Positions 23,363 through 35,215 of a DNA stretch of 64,000 nucleotides are shown here, piece by piece. A program made the translations under genes and the position numbers. Below the pieces are notes generated by a model. The model was not told the DNA's origin. It searched no databases and worked only from the letters and a program-made list of their open reading frames with translations. Origin of the DNA: Staphylotrichum longicolle (Eukaryota > Ascomycota > Sordariomycetes > Sordariales > Chaetomiaceae); the NCBI GenBank assembly GCA_019096155.1, contig JAHCVI010000001.1:7874001-7938000 (forward strand). Reading direction: 5' to 3'. Position 1 is the stretch's first letter. Each line of letters begins with the position of its first letter.

Positions 23363-25711
23363 ATGCCTTCCCGAGCACCGCTGTCTCAAGATTCGACTTC
23401 TCAAGGCTTGCCCCGCAGGCACGGCACTCTCACTCACACATCCTTGGTCGCCCTCATGCAGCCAACTCACATTCCCGAGGACGAAAATGTTGAGGAAAAT
23501 CAGGTGACAACGTATGCCTCCGGCGTCACAGAGGACGAGGACCCGGCGTTTCAAGGCGACATTGACGGTGCAAGGGATGAAGAGAACGGTGAGGACGACG
23601 AGGACGATGACCTGGAGGACGAGGATGACGAGGGCGACGAGGACGACGAAGGGACCCTCTCCTACGACGCTCTCAACTGTCCGATCCACCATCACCATGC
23701 GTGGACCGATCAGCCATCCTACTACCAAGACGCGGATGAGGATTACCTCTCGGATAGCCAGGACATGTCGGATGACGCCGGCGCCCCACTCATGGATCAC
23801 ATCGTCGCCCATCTCTTCGCCAACGACATCGACATGGATGACCCTGCAGGCTCAGACAGCGACGCCGACTACGCCTGGACTGAAGCGGACGCCAGCACCT
23901 CAGGATCCCTCATCGTTCACCATCCAACTGTCTCGCCAGACGCTCACGCGGCTGTTCAGGACAATGATACTGACGCCGACACCGACTCTGCCGAGACACA
24001 CTCCCAAGTTGCTGGTCCCTTCGTCGAGGGCCTGCTCGAGCATCCCCTGATTGGCGAACCTCTTTTCGTCGCGCCTCCGATACAAGGCTTCTTCGCCCAG
24101 CCTGGTGTGGTACCGCCCGCATGGCCACATCCGTTTTCCTTTTCGAACCCAAATCCAACCACCATCGGGCCGTCCAACTACGGCCTGACGGATTTTCTCC
24201 ACCACTGGGCACGCCAGAACACAGTCTTGCAAGGTGTATCCCGAAGTAACTGCCCGTGGCCGGCCAGGGTAAACGCTCTCGAGTCGGAGCCGGCCGAGCT
24301 GATCAAGTACGATGATCTCGGAGGCGACCTTTGCGACTTTCAGGGCATCGACTGGGAGGACATTGGGGTCTCAAGGAGGGACGCCAGAGAGCGGAGGCTA
24401 TTGACATACAGCAACTACGTCAACATTCCAGCCTCTGACAGGTGGACGGTAAGTGTGGCGTGCCCGAGTCGCCGATGCCCATAGCACGAATGCTTACTCT
24501 TGGAACAGCCAAAGCTCCCCGACGCGGCTCTTCCACGGAAGGAAAGCTTCTTTCGCTTCCGCCGGATGGATATCAGGCGGAACATCCACCTGTCCCACTT
24601 CCAACTACGCAACGTGTTTGCGAGCACGTCTCGTTCGCGTATCTTCTATCCTTCTGTCGGCACCGTTCAGCAGTACAATCCCTTGACCGGACACAGCCGC
24701 GCCATCATGAACTTCAGCGACGCGCCCCCGTCACAAATATCGACGCTGACTGCCGGACACGGTGTGTTGATTGCCGGCGGATTTGGCGGCGAGTATATCC
24801 TCCGCCACTTGGATGCGGACGAACCGGAAAACACGGCATGCCACGAGGGAGTTATTACCGCCAGCGCCAGCGGGATTACGAACCATGTCGCCATATATCA
24901 TGCTCGGACGTCTTCTGCCCCGCTCGCCGCCTTCGCGTCCAATGACAACTGCTTCCGCGTCATGGACATCACCACCGAGACTTGGTTGTCTCGGGAAACG
25001 CTAGACTTCGCCCCGAATTGCACTGCCGTGTCGCCCGATGGACGGCTGCGCGTCATGGTGGGCGACAGCCTCGATGTGGTCATCACAGCCGCCGAGTCGA
25101 GGCAACGATCCGGGGAACCCGACATCATGCAGAGACTGTCTGGTCACCGCGACTACGGCTTTGCCTGCGACTGGGCCGACGACGGCTGGACCATCGCCAC
25201 GGCATTCCAGGACAAGACGGTCAAGATCTGGGACGCTCGTCGGTTCACTGACAGCGCGGGCAGCGCCGTGTCTGTCTGCACCTTGCGCAGCGAGATGGCT
25301 GGTGCGCGGAGCCTCCGCTTCTCGCCCATCGGTAGCGGGAAGCGGGTTCTCGTGGCGGCTGAAGAGGCCGACTTTGTCAACATCATCGACGCTCAGACCT
25401 TCCAATCCAAGCAGACGGTCGACGTCTTTGGCGAGCTTGGCGGCATCTCGTTTGCGAACGGCGGGCGGGATCTCATGGTTCTCTGCTGTGACCGCACGCG
25501 CGGAGGCATCTTACAGCTGGAGAGGTGTGGTCAGAGAGATGAGTTCACGGAGTTGGATGAAGATGAGTACAATCGCGGGGACCATAAGCCCCGCGGGGAG
25601 GCGACTTCTGACTGGCCGCGGTCAATGTTCACTGAGGAAAAGTGTGCCAGGGGGGTCTCGGCGCGCGGGGGCATGGGATTTGGCGCAGGTGTCGAGCTGG
25701 ATCCCTTTTGA
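23363..25711 (+). CDS. WD40-repeat protein with DUF2415-like C-terminus
   Basis: Two exons, 23363..24448 and 24509..25711, give 762 aa; donor GTAAGT, acceptor AACAG. The ATG at 23363 has a good context (GCCGCCATG); 23456 is an alternative. The N-terminal third is strongly acidic (runs of Asp/Glu at nt 23530-23655) and disordered. Exon 2 encodes a beta-propeller: DIRRNIHLSHFQLRN, then repeat blocks including SGHRDYGFACDWADDGWTIATAFQDKTVKIWDAR, and a C-terminal CDRTRGGILQLER resembling DUF2415. The closest known type is the uncharacterised fission yeast WD protein C2A9.03. Function and location are unknown; a scaffold role is plausible but inferred from the fold only. Confidence 0.82.
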
Positions 25712-28040
25712 GTGGGGAGCGGGAAGCAATGGTAAAGACGATCGTGGTTGAATTTTCACTCATTGGCCCCAGCCGGCAACGACGGGCTGGCCAACACATC
25801 GCTACAAGAAACGTTCAGAGAGCCACAACGTCCATCAGTGGCACGACAGCGCTGATCGCGCCAGCGGTGGTCCTTGCGCAGCGTTGGGCCGAGGCAAAAT
25901 GACCACCTCCCACCTCAGACAGCGTCGAGGAGAGGCGCGTTGATGAGGTTGAGGGAGAGAAGAGACCAAGAAGCGCAACACATACAGCCTAGGGCGGCCT
26001 TCTCGGGCGGACATACGCTTTGATGCAGGACGGGCTCCGGCCCTGGTCTTTGTGACCTACTATCACACAGCGTGAGGAACACCTCTCGATTCAGAGGCTG
26101 GGAATATTTGGGGTTTCCTGGCCGGTTCACTTTCGTTACTTGCTCAGAGCGGGTGCTGCGCATCGGATTCTGGATACCGGGGAGTATTCTGGTGGGCACA
26201 AGATGGCATTGTCTGTTGACGAACCCGCCAGTGGATCATGTACGGGCTGATTAGTGCGTTCGGAGTTAGCAGGATTTTGGATGGGAGATCTATAACCTTT
26301 CACGGCTGTCTATATATATATCGAACGCGGCGGATGTCAGTCGGATCTGCTCTGGGAATACCAAGTTGATTCACCTCCACACTTCGTCCCTGGATCAGGA
26401 GATTAGACTTGGACGTTTTTGTTTGATCTGGATAGACTGACTGCAGAACTAGGTGCCATCTTGCATCACCGAGGACTCATCTCCCTTCGACGGGAGTTTA
26501 TATCGAGCTCGGACTCCTCTTTAAAACTCGCCTCCCGCTCACAAATGACAACGACAATGCTTTTGGCACCCTTTTCCAAAACTGGTGTGCGCAACACACG
26601 GTTTCAAACCCACACCACCACCTGAGGACACGACATGCAAAGCAACCAACCCATACAACTCACGACTCACCGCTCACCACAAACCCCATTGGGGATTCAA
26701 TTTCAACTCTTGTCAGGTCCCTCAGCCCCCCTTTCGTACCTCATTTCCGCCCCCGTGGAACCAACCTCTTCCACGTCCCACAGAAAGAAGAACACACAAG
26801 GCCCCGCGCCCCTTCTCCCGCGCTTCTCGAAGGAAGAGAAGAGCGGCCCCGTGCGTGAATCCACGATCGACTTGATCATCCCCCGCTTCCCGCTTCCCTA
26901 CCCCCTGGTCCACGGATCCATGCCTCCACCTCCCATGGTTTGATGTTTGTTTGTTTGTTCGTGTGTTTGTGGCTCTGCATGATGCGCATACCCGTTTTCC
27001 GCTGAACCGTGCGTTGTTCCTCGACGCGGATTCTGTGCTCACTCACTCACTCTATGGGCAGAATCGAACAGGAGAAGGCCCCTTGTGGAACGGTTCGGAT
27101 GGGCTTCGACGTGAATGAGGGGGTGGGTGGGACTGGGTGGTTGTGTTATATTGCCTTCTTGCTGGCTTCCATGCTTACCGTCGCTCAGGTTGGGGGCGCA
27201 GGAAAGGGATGCGATTCTGAGTGATGAGCAGGGGCAACGACAACAACACTATTTAAAAAACTTATCCAGAGAATACTAGACACGCCACAGCCAGGGCTGT
27301 TCCGCATACAACACACGAAACACTACACAAACATCACACACACTTATATACTTTACACTCAAAGCAGTCGGCACAAAGACTCGAATCTCGACTCGACAAA
27401 AGAGAGCACACATCTTCCTTTCCCCTACACCACCCGACCTCACACGACCTAACCTAAACACTAAGTGTTAATAAATTACAAACATTATGAATGGGAAGCG
27501 CAGTTGAACCCGCATCCAGAGAGGATCAAGGGGGGTCCAAAATCGTAAGCCGACGTCATAAAACACTTTCCGCGCCAGACAAGACAAAGACACGCCGACA
27601 CCGACCACGACACCTTCTCCTCGCTTCACACTCCACACCTGACACATCTTCTGTCCACGCCCACAACACGGGAGCCAGACAGAGACCTCGACCCCGCTTC
27701 AACAGTTCCTTTTTGGTACGTGATTTGTTGTGTTTGTATGCCCAACTGCAGCATCGCTCTCTTTTCTCATTTGCTCCTCCGGTCGTCAGGGTGTATGTAT
27801 ACACATGCTCATTGACAAAACAATCCAAACAAGACATGCGAATGGATGGATGGAGGGGGTGGATATATACACGCTTAGATCAGAAAAGATGCGGGGGGCG
27901 GGTTGTGAGTTGATTAAGTGGATAGCTGACAGTTGAACATGATTTTATATATTCAGACAAAAGATTCGTGGGCAGCAGGGAGCAGGACGATGGACGAGAA
28001 AACCACGATCCGGTCTTCTCTTGGTCGCTTGCTAGCCGCC
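25712..28040. other. Convergent intergenic region, WD40 gene/GH17 gene
   Basis: 2.3 kb between two stop codons on opposite strands. It contains simple-sequence patches (TA run at 26313-26321, GTTT run at 26945-26958, CACT run at 27039-27050) and a 13-bp inverted repeat AACACTAAGTGTT at 27457-27469 near the expected 3' end of the GH17 transcript. I see no gene. Confidence 0.55.
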
Positions 28041-29669
28041 TTAGACGCCCCAGACGCTGGCGCAGCCCCAGTGCTGCTCGCAGTTGCAGTCGCCGGGCTT
28101 CTTCCAGGGGTCGTCGCGGAAGGAGAAGAAGACGACCTTGTTGCCAAGCTCGCTCTCAATGGCCTGGATGGCGGTGCGCTGCTCGGCGTGGCCGGCGCAG
28201 GCAACGCCGTTGCAGTTGCCGGCAGTGGGCCAGCCCGTCTCCATGACGTAGCCGGGCTTGCCGCAGACCTTCTCAACAATGGCCAGCTGGCCGGCGACGA
28301 ACTTGCCGGCCTCCGAGGGGTTGGTGCCAGCGTTGAAGTAGGCGTGGGCGTTGGTGGCGACGACGTCAATGGCAGCGCAGATGGACGAGACGTCGTTGTC
28401 AGTCCAGGCCGAGACGACATCGGTGGTGGTGAAGGGGCCGTTGTAGCCGACCGAGGCAAGCTCAGACTTGGTGCGAGAGATCAGGCTGGTGAGCTCAGAC
28501 ACGGAGCAGAACTTGTTGAACAGGGCCTCGTTGCCGACGACGCACAGGTCGACGAGATCCCACTGGCTCCAAGCCTTGAGGGCAGCGATCTGCTCAGCGA
28601 CATCGGGGTCGGTGTTGTCGCAGCCAACCTTGCCAATGAAGATGCCGACAATCATGCGCAGGCCGTGGGCGCGGGCAGCGGCACCGACGTTGGGGAGGGT
28701 GTCGCAGTCGGTCGAGTAGACACGCAGGGTGGTGAAGCCGGCGGCGGCGATGGCAGCAATATCCTCCATGACCTGCTCAGGGCCCTTGCACTTGCTGTCG
28801 GTGGTGAACGGGGTGTAGGTCATGGCCCACAGCTTGCCGCTGCTGCTGCCGAGGCTGGGCGGGGCGGCCGCAGGAGACGACTGAACCGGAGGAGGGGCCT
28901 GGGCCTGCTGAGCGGGCGCGGTGGGAGCCGGGGCAGGGACCTCCGAGGAGGTGAAGGGGCAGTAGACCACCACGTTGGTCTCGGTGATGGTGGTGACGAC
29001 GGCAGGAGCAGTGTAGGTGCCGGGGCAGTAGGTGGTGACGACGGGGACGACGACGGTGGTGACGCTCGGCACAACGGTGGTGATCGGGGCGATGGTGTAG
29101 GTGCCGGCCGAGGGGCAGACGTAGGTGGTGGTCTTGATGACGCTGGTGACGACGCCGTTCTGGGTCTCGGTGGTGGCCACGGGGCAGACGACCGTGGTGG
29201 CCGTCTCGACAACGGTCGTGACACCGCCGAGGGTGTGGGTGCCGCTGGGGACCTGGGTCGTCGAGGCGCCGCAGACGGTGGTCGTCTCGGTCACCACGAC
29301 GGTGGTGGCGGGGAAGGTGTAGGTGCCGGGGGTCGGGCAGGTCTGGGGGATCGGGGTCGGCACCGTGATGGGGCCGGTCGTTGTCGGCGCCGGGGGAGGA
29401 GGCGGGGCGCTGGTAGTCTTGGGGGCAGGGGGAAGGACTGCGCGGCTGTCAGTTTTGACCTCCCAGTTCATTCATTCCCGTCACGTACTCGTCATTTCAC
29501 CCGTGATGGTCGAGTAGATGGTGGTGCAGCCGGGGGTGCACACATCGTTGGCGCTCTCGACACCCTTCTTCTCGAACAGGGCGTGGGCATGGCGGTGGCC
29601 GTGGGCCCGGCTCGCGCTCACGCCCCCGGCGAGCATCGCCGCAGCGGCGGCCACAATGGAAGCCTTCAT
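28041..29669 (-). CDS. Secreted GH17 beta-1,3-glucan-active enzyme (BtgE/Scw11-like)
   Basis: Two exons, 29669..29489 and 29437..28041, give 525 aa; donor GTACGT, acceptor GCGCAG. The N-terminus MKASIVAAAAAMLAGGVSA is a signal peptide, followed by a His-rich segment. Residues about 60-215 are Thr/Val/Pro-rich with repeated Cys modules (CPTPGTYTF, CPSAGTYTI, CPGTYTAP) and look like an O-glycosylated wall-binding or spacer region. The GH17 domain starts near WAMTYTPFT. Catalytic residues are Glu about 364 in VVGNEALF (acid/base) and Glu about 460 in YVMETGWP (nucleophile). There is no GPI signal at the C-terminus, so it is secreted or wall-bound. The likely role is endo-glucanase or transglucosylase in wall remodelling; the BtgE name is an inference from the N-terminal architecture. 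Confidence 0.9.
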
Positions 29670-31242
29670 CTTGAATCCCGTCGGTCGACGATTCCCACGC
29701 AAGAAATGAAGTCGATCTCTTGTTTTGCTTTGTCTTTTGGACTGGTTTCCGAGTCCGGAAGTAACGAGTGCCCGCTAAAGGAGTGAAGCGGTGGTGTGGA
29801 AGGAAAAGTAACGAACGGCGAAAGCGCGATAGGTGCTCTCGGTGCCGACTATATCACCATATGAACAGTCCGGGGGGAAGGGGGAAAGGGGAAGCAGAGA
29901 GACATTCCCCGTCCGCAACGGGGGAAGGGCGGTAATTAGTATGGCTGCAGTCGCCGGGGGACGCCCGCTTGGCGGCTTGGAGGATGCACCGTCAGGGTGC
30001 CAGGGTCCCGCCAAATCAGACGGCGGGCCCTCCATCTTTTTGCTGGCGGTGTGCCGGGGTTGCTGAGTGGTCAACAGTGGACACCCCTGGGGTCGAGGGT
30101 GGAGTGCTCATTAGCAGGGTCACTTCGCCGAGCAACACACCTTCCTTGGTTTCTTGGTGTGGTCCGAGGATGCAGCGCGCAGTTGGAAGTGGCAGTGGCA
30201 GGGCGACTTGCCGTTGCCGTTTGTGGCCTCCAGGGAGACAGGGAGACGGAAGAGGAAGGGAGACCCTTTCCGTTGCAACAGACACAGTAAACACCCTGCT
30301 TCGCCTGCTGGGGGGACAGGATTCCCTCCCAGCTCTTCGAGTATGGACGGGAGTTACGGATAGGGGACCTGAAAGATCATACCTCCCATTCGTACGAAGT
30401 ACCTCTTCTTTCCCATCTGCAAGCTCTCTGCAAACCAACCGGCGCTACTGCACTCAGTCTGCACCCTGCAGGTGTGTGTGCGTGTGGTGTGTCTGGTTCC
30501 TGCATCCCCAGATTCCAGCCTATTCCTGGGTATTTGAGAGGCCTGTGCTAGCGCCATCTGAAGATTGCCAGGCCGTCAGATGTGGCAATGCTGGCAAATT
30601 GGGCGGCCGTGATCGAGAAAAGGAGGTTGACGGCCACCGAAAGGAAGGGGTGCAACGCGGTGACAGGTGCCCCCCGATTTGACAGCTAGCGCGGGTGGTC
30701 AGAAACGGCAAAAAAGGCTGCGCCCTGAGTGGCTGCGCCAGGGGTGGGAAATGAAATAAGCGACATTAGCTTGATTGCCGTCTTGGGGAGAGCATCCACT
30801 CCCACCGCGTCATCCAACCGGGCGAGCCCAGCAGCGCGCGATGTTTCAGGAGGCCGTTTCTCTCAAATCTTTCCAGGCCAGGCAGCCTAGGGCAGGACAG
30901 ATGCCGTTGGTCGATTCGGCCGTGACTGCCGGAAACCGCATCCATATTGTTTGTTGTGTTGGGACTCTCTCAATTTGGAGTGCAATTGATTGAGTCCTTG
31001 TGACACCCACCACCCGCCATCCAACAAGCCGCTCGACCCGGTCCAAGCAGCCTTGGAAAGGAGACACGGCTCAGGAGGCGTGCGACTCGAGGGTCCGCGA
31101 CAGCCGTGCTGGGGCACTTTCGGGCCAACCAGCAGAAAACGGGAGGCGGTTTGGTTGGTCGTGGGCCTGGTGGGGTCCTCGTACCTGCATTTAGCGCGGA
31201 CCCATGGGATTTCAGGAACCGTGCAACGTCGGACACAACAAA

Positions 31243-31317
31243 CCCAGACTTGCAAGAGTTGCAACCCAGACAAACCCAGAGGACCCAGAGGGACCCAGAC
31301 AGCCCAGACAACCCAGA
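31243..31317. repeat. Degenerate 9-10 bp tandem repeat, CCCAGA core
   Basis: Seven CCCAGA cores at 31243, 31265, 31275, 31284, 31294, 31303 and 31312; the last six are spaced 9-10 bp, with ACA or GGA between. This is a small minisatellite in the upstream region of the RNase II gene. Confidence 0.7.
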
Positions 31318-31657
31318 CCACGCAACCCTGGCTTGATCGAGGCAGACTGAGGCAGACGACTCGAGGACAGCGGGGCTCCCTGCATGCAATCTGCACTGGG
31401 AAATGTCTGTTCCTGCCTGCCCTGAGGACCACCCTCGACGCTAAAACGCCGATCATCATCCAAAGTTGGCCCTGCTGCGCCGTTTCGTCTCTGGCCCCAG
31501 TCATGAACCGATCGAGAGGCAATTGACGCTGTGCAGATCGTTGTCGGGCCGGAGGATGAACGCAAGGTACCGCACGTCCAGGCCCAGCAGAAGCACGGCA
31601 GAGAGGCGGAGGTGAGGGGGGAAGAACCGGGCAGGGCTGACCTGAACTTTGATTGTG

Positions 31658-31672
31658 AGGGTTAGGGTTAGA
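31658..31672. repeat. Telomere-like box, (GGGTTA)x2
   Basis: Two exact GGGTTA units at 31659-31670, about 220 bp upstream of the proposed RNase II start. Short telomeric boxes in promoters can be bound by telobox Myb proteins such as Tbf1. Whether this one is functional is unknown. Confidence 0.55.
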
Positions 31673-31891
31673 CACCGACGTTAATTGAACGGACTGACGC
31701 AGAAGGCCCAATCACCTGACGTCGCGTTCCAGCGGAGCGGCAAACCCCGGCTGCGGCGCGCATCTAGAATTTTTCAGGGCGTCTGCTCACCCACTGTTAG
31801 CGCGTGCTTCCCTTCGGTGGTGGGTGCACAACTCCCGAGGTCCCGTCCCCGCCAGCACCGCCAGCACTGCCAGCACCCGCAGCCTTCGAAG

Positions 31892-34800
31892 ATGCTGCGA
31901 CGGAGCAGCAGCCAGAAGTATGTCTGCTGGCGCCATCTTAGCCTGGGGCCAGCAGAGCGTGCGCTGCTGCACGCCGTGCCCCTGTGTCGACGACGGCAGC
32001 ATATCCCACACGGACATTAGCAACGACCTCCGCTGTGTCGCCGAGACGCCCGCCGGGAGCCGCTGCGTCCCGGACCCTCGCCCGGCACGGCGCCCGTTCC
32101 GACTTCCGCCAACTCCGATGCGCGTCCACCGACTCGCTGTCACCGAACTCTCGGACCCCCGATCCCGCCGACGACTTGACCCTCGACTGGTTACACCAAC
32201 CCAAAACGCTCCGCGCCGGCTCCGAACCGAGCAATATCCGGGAGCGCCTAAGGCAATGGGAGGCCGCAAACCCGGGTCTAGCCTTGTCCATGCCTTCCGA
32301 TCATCCTGCCGCCGGCAGCGTGGCCAATAACATGGCAGGGAACCGGAGTGAATTCGCCTTTAAGCCCGAGGCTGTCACACAGGACGATGACACTGCGCGG
32401 CCGCTCTTCGACGGCGACGGCGTGATCGACCTCAGCTCCAGCGGCTCGATGCTGCACGCCGGCGACCTCGTTGAGGTCAGCTCGGGCGTCTCAAAGGCCC
32501 ATATGCTGGCCGTCTGCCTGGGCACCTTCAACGGCCATCTCCACTTCTACACTAGCACCGGCAAGTGGTTCACGAGTCGTTCCGTTCGCTCCGGCTTCGT
32601 TGTCAGGAACTTCGTCGACGACCCGGCCGAGCTCCGCGCCGTCATTGACGTCATCCCCTCCTTTTCGCCCTCCAGCGCCGTGCTCAACGAGCTCCAAGAC
32701 CTCAACATTGGGCCCTCGCGCGACCTTGCCGCCTCGCTCATCCGCAAATTGTACACCTTTCAGAACGCTTCGCGCATCGTCCACCAGACTTATGTCGAGA
32801 GACTCAGCCGTGCCCATGTCCAATTTGGCGAAGAGGAGAGGATTCTCAGTCTGCGCGAGATCGCCGACGTCTTGCTGCCTGCCAGCCTCAAGCGGAACCG
32901 TGCCACCTTCCCGCCCGAGGCTCTGTACGCAGTCTATTCCGTTATCCGGGAATCCGACATAGCCTTTCGCGCCCTAGATCGGGGACCCCGCTGCCAGGAG
33001 TCGTATCTCTTCGCTCTCCAGTCTGTCAACGTGCAAGAAAACATCGCCGCCGTCGAACAGCGCCTACGCGAGTACTCAGAGTATGCCGCCGGCCAGTCCA
33101 AACCGGCCTCAAGAAAGTCCGCAGCAAAGCCCGAATCGTTGGAAAAGTTTCTATCCATCGCGCGCCAGCTCATTGACCAGACCCGGCGGTACCGTTCGTG
33201 GTCACCTCATGGCATGATCGGGCCCTACAGCGAATCCTCCTCGGTGTTCAATGGTCCCCATGCCGACCAGGATATTTATACACAGCAACCACTTACGCCC
33301 CAGCGTCAACAATACCTCCAAAACCTCAAATGGTCATCGTCTTGCATTTCTATTATCAAATTCATGGAGTACTGGGCTGCTTCCGGCGGCTTCAGCACCG
33401 GGTCGCGTTGCCATTGGATCGGTGCCTCCATCTTACGCGCCCTCGGGCGGTACGAAGACGCCGTGCTTGACAGTACCACAGGCTGGACTTTCCTGCAAGA
33501 GATCGGTTGGATTCCGCCATGGGATGTCCGCGCCCGCCACGCACTGCGCCTCCCTGGACTCAAGCGTCAACGTCACCCTGCCAACAAGCCGACGTTTGAA
33601 GACCCCCCAGTGTCCCCTGAGCTCGGGCCTGACAAGCTTGCCCATCTTCGGCAGGATTTTGATCGCTCCGCGACATATTGCATTGACTCAGCCGACACCT
33701 CGACGTCGACGATGGTGTATCTCTTGAACCAGCGGGCCAGGGAGAGTGGTGGATTCATATCCATGTCGCAGATCCAGCCTCCGCATCAAGCAAGACGATG
33801 AGATTGCCCAACAGGCAGCTGCACCGGGCGCAAACCAACTATCTAGCTGGCTTCTACCAACGTATGCTCGACGGTGACGACGTCCGCGACGCTTCTCGCT
33901 GGGGCCTGGAAAGCCCACCTTGACCTTCAGCGCTCACGTAACCGAGACGGGGCATCTGCTTGACACCAAGATCACGCCGGGGAAACTCTCCAAGATCGTC
34001 TATATCACTCCGGAAGACGTCTCTGCGGTTGTGGGCGACGCTGATCCGTCTGCCGTGCCAACCGACGTTTTCGAAGTTGGAAGCCCTTCCTCGAAACGCA
34101 CACCTCCCGCCAGGAAAATGGCGACGCCCAAAGACTTGTCAGCAGCACAAACGCGCGAGCTCAAAACGTTGTCAAAACTTGCCAACGCTCTCCAACGCGT
34201 CCGTCTAGACAACGGAGCCATCCCCGCCTACTTGCCCCGTCCCAAAGCCACAGTTTTGATGAATGAGGACTTGGGAGAGTCAGCAGCCTCCGCCGGCCAG
34301 GTATTCTACCGCACTGACCCGTACATTCGAGTCGGCTACGGTGGGCAAGGCAGTCCCCTCGTCAGCAGCTTGATGCAGCTGGCCGGCGAGATCGGCGCCC
34401 GGTGGTGCTATGAACGAGACATTCCGATTCCTTACCGGGTCCAGCGGCTTCCGGACCAAACCGCAGACGCCCTGCGGGCGTTCAACCGCGACGTCATCTT
34501 CCCCCAACTCCTCGCCGGCAAGAGTCCGTCGGCTGACGAGTGGCACACCGTGCGCAGCCTCATGGGCGACTTTGACATATCCACCACGCCAGCTCCCAAT
34601 CTGGCTATGGGTCTCGACATGTATGCCAAGGTGACTTCTCCGCTCCGCCGCTACGCCGATCTGCTTGCACACTGGCAGATTGAAGCCGCGCTGCTGGAGG
34701 AGAACAGCCGCGGCCAGTCCCTCGTCGTCCGCGAGTCTCCCGGCTCGGATACCAAAACCGACGCTCCCTCCGCAACCGGGCCCACCAAGAGTAACAACAA

Positions 34801-35215
34801 GAACAAGCCCACAACGCGCCGCCGTGACTTCCTCCCATTCTCCAAAGGCGACCTCGAAAACGACGTATTCCCGCGCCTGCGCATCCGCGAGCGCCACGCC
34901 AAGCTACTCGACAACGTCGACGGCAACAGCCAGTGGATCCTGCAGGCGCTGGTGCGCGCCTGGCACTTCGGCGACGCCTCGACGCCGCTGCCGGAGGCGT
35001 TCCGGTTCACCGTCTCAGACGTCAGCAACCGCCGCGCCGTCGGCGGCCAGATCGACTGGTTCGACCGCCCCGCGAGCGTCGAACTCGAGGACATGAACGG
35101 CGTGGCGCGGATCGCGGACGTGAAGCCGGGCGATGTGTTCAAGGTGGAGCTGGCGAGCGTGAATGTGCATACGAACAAGATCAACGTGAAGCTACTGGAA
35201 AAGTTGGAGAATTAG
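31892..35215 (+). CDS. cyt-4: Mitochondrial RNase II-type exoribonuclease (CYT-4/DSS1-like), reading frame disrupted
   Basis: An RNB-domain 3'-5' exoribonuclease of the CYT-4 type, needed in Neurospora for mitochondrial RNA splicing and turnover. The proposed start is the ATG at 31892 (MLRRSSSQKYVCWR, a plausible mitochondrial presequence). Coding is clear through ERLRQWEAANP and GRYEDAVLDSTTGWTFLQEIGW up to YCIDSADT (33681-33699). The frame then changes four times within 200 bp. VDDGVSLEPAG...WWIHIHVADPA is in frame 3 (33699-33779), RIKQDDEIAQ in frame 2 (from 33782), YLAGFYQRMLDGDDVRDA in frame 3 (to 33892), and FSLGPGKPTLTFSA in frame 2 (from 33893) to the end. Later motifs, including YAKVTSPLRRYADL, are intact. 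A further shift is needed near 31978-31985. Most lesions look like one missing C in a C run. Either sequence errors or a real pseudogene; I favour errors. Introns cannot explain it. Confidence 0.8.

Larger units (their letters stand above)
29670..31891. other. Divergent upstream region, GH17 gene / RNase II gene
   Basis: 2.2 kb between divergent genes. It contains a degenerate CCCAGA tandem repeat (31243-31317) and a telomere-like box (31658-31672). ORFs here (for example minus 30887-31711) are domain-free and overlap the repeats. Confidence 0.5.

Noticed and set aside
27933..29786. 617-codon plus-strand ORF opposite the GH17 gene, Gly/Asp/Arg-rich
   Set aside because: It is the antisense shadow of a Thr/Val/Pro-rich, GC-rich coding region. 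The opposite strand has a signal peptide and both GH17 catalytic motifs, while this frame has no domain.
33691..33920. Explaining the RNase II break by an intron
   Set aside because: An intron joining the flanking frames would remove VDDGVSLEPAG, WWIHIHVADPA and FYQRMLDGDD, which match the RNB domain, including catalytic Asp residues.
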